In this document: in pieces, positions 63,314 through 64,000 of the stretch
Numbering within the stretch: position 1 is the first letter of the stretch
Layout of the letters: each line of letters begins with the position of its first letter
NCBI RefSeq assembly: GCF_947488185.1
Contig: NZ_CANKYM010000004.1
Coordinates: 372,001-436,000 of the forward strand
Direction of reading: 5' to 3'
From: an uncultured Roseobacter sp.
Lineage (GTDB): Bacteria; Pseudomonadota; Alphaproteobacteria; Rhodobacterales; Rhodobacteraceae
Length of the DNA stretch: 64,000 nucleotides
Notes under the pieces: model-generated
Seen by the model: only the letters and a program-made list of their open reading frames with translations
Told to the model about the DNA's origin: nothing
Database searches by the model: none
Made by a program: the position numbers and the translations under genes

Positions 63314-64000
63314 ATGAGCGCAAGCAACGGCACATCTTCAAACTCTGCCATCCCCATGGGCAGACCGCGCTTTCTGGGCGAAGTCGTTAAGTCCGTGTCA
63401 GGCGAACACTCCGACTGGCATTCTCATGACTTCGGGCAGCTCATCTCCTCGACCCGCGGATCAATGTATGTGGGCACCGCGCATCGAGTTCTGTTGCTCA
63501 GCCCCGCGATGGCAATCTGGATCCCGCCAGATGCAGAACACTGGATGCGGACCGGATTGAACAACGAAATGCTATATGTCGATGTAAACCGGGAGGAGGC
63601 CAAAGAGCTGAACAGTGACTGTCATATCATGGCGATGACGCCACTCTTGAGTGCCCTCATGCACGCGACTTTGCCAACACAAGCCGCTGTGCGAACCTCT
63701 GAGCACACCGATGCACTCCACCGTCTGCTTCGCTGCGAACTCGTCGCAGGAAAAGATGTGCCGCTGTCCGTGGTAATGCCGTCGGACAAGCGCATTCACA
63801 GTTTTGCACAAACAGCACTGGAGAACCCGGCACTTGTTGACTCAGTCGACAGTTGGCTCATCAATGCCGCCGCAAGTCGCAAGACAATTGAGCGTTTGTT
63901 CATCGCGGAAACGGGCATGACCCCCGCCCGGTGGCTAAGACACATACGCATTCTGCACGCCGTGTCGCAGATTTCTGCAGGGCAGAAAATCAGTTCAGTC
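63314..64000 (+). CDS. AraC-family regulator, C-terminally truncated by the window edge
   Basis: A frame open to the right edge (229 codons visible). The N-terminal half is a cupin-like sensor (EHSDWHSHDFGQLISSTRGSMYVG, then LLSPAMAIWIPPDAEHW). The C-terminal half begins an AraC helix-turn-helix with SRKTIERLFIAETGMTPARWLRHIRI, the first of the two HTH units. The remainder lies beyond the window. It is divergent from the MFS transporter, its likely target. Confidence 0.85.
   Translation, partial: MSASNGTSSNSAIPMGRPRFLGEVVKSVSGEHSDWHSHDFGQLISSTRGSMYVGTAHRVLLLSPAMAIWIPPDAEHWMRTGLNNEMLYVDVNREEAKELNSDCHIMAMTPLLSALMHATLPTQAAVRTSEHTDALHRLLRCELVAGKDVPLSVVMPSDKRIHSFAQTALENPALVDSVDSWLINAAASRKTIERLFIAETGMTPARWLRHIRILHAVSQISAGQKISSV

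Noticed and set aside
1-64000. Mobile elements, tRNA/rRNA and CRISPR arrays
   Set aside because: I saw no transposase, integrase, regular direct-repeat array or tRNA-like cloverleaf when reading through. tRNAscan-SE and a CRISPR finder would confirm.

Overview
The window is a dense, GC-rich chromosomal segment of a marine Roseobacter-clade alphaproteobacterium (Rhodobacteraceae). That placement is an inference from gene content: two TRAP transporter loci with Tat-exported or Tat-like binding proteins, a HutF-type histidine pathway, a C-P lyase cluster carrying the 2H phosphoesterase DUF1045, a DUF2793 protein, and frequent GTG/TTG starts with ATGA or GTGA stop-start overlaps. I saw no rRNA, tRNA, CRISPR array, integrase or insertion sequence; this looks like native metabolic chromosome.

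Layout. 1-1837: end of a NitT/TauT/SsuABC-type ABC importer operon. 2018-2554: peroxiredoxin-like protein. 2684-13073: an RpiR-type regulator and an acyl-CoA ligase (minus strand), divergent from a seven-gene operon (amidohydrolase, TRAP DctQMP, a glutamine-synthetase-like ligase, aldehyde dehydrogenase, iron-type alcohol dehydrogenase). That set resembles a gamma-glutamylation route for an imported amine or amino alcohol. 13077-18757: TauE-like exporter, rhodanese, bd-type quinol oxidase, aldose 1-epimerase, HAD phosphatase. 18845-20649: PepSY membrane protein and a small DUF2946-like exported protein. 20926-29304: histidine utilisation, hutC-hutF divergent from hutI-H-G-U, with a Rieske oxygenase fused onto the end of the operon. 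29313-34722: gamma-glutamyltransferase-like enzyme, a DUF2793 protein, and a FecR/CHASE2-adenylate cyclase pair.

34733-40641: IclR regulator, TRAP DctPQM and a divergent GMC oxidoreductase around a palindromic operator. 40665-42890: a large exported phytase-like beta-propeller protein behind a probable Pho box. 43022-57212: a complete phosphonate system. phnC-D-E1-E2 plus a hexapeptide acetyltransferase sit behind a tandem Pho-box array. phnM1 and phnF are on the other strand. phnG-H-I-J-K-L-N follow, then DUF1045 (probable PhnP substitute) and a second phnM. Uptake (PhnCDE), phosphonate loading on ribose (PhnGHIL), pyrophosphate removal (PhnM), C-P cleavage (PhnJ), cyclic phosphate opening (DUF1045) and PRPP formation (PhnN) are therefore all encoded here. 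A small membrane protein is encoded antisense between phnI and phnJ. 57287-64000: quinone oxidoreductases, a LysE exporter, a TetR regulator, two MFS transporters (one broken by an in-frame TGA) and a truncated AraC regulator.

The best candidates for undescribed biology are the gamma-glutamylation TRAP operon, the Rieske oxygenase in the hut operon, and the antisense membrane protein inside the C-P lyase operon.
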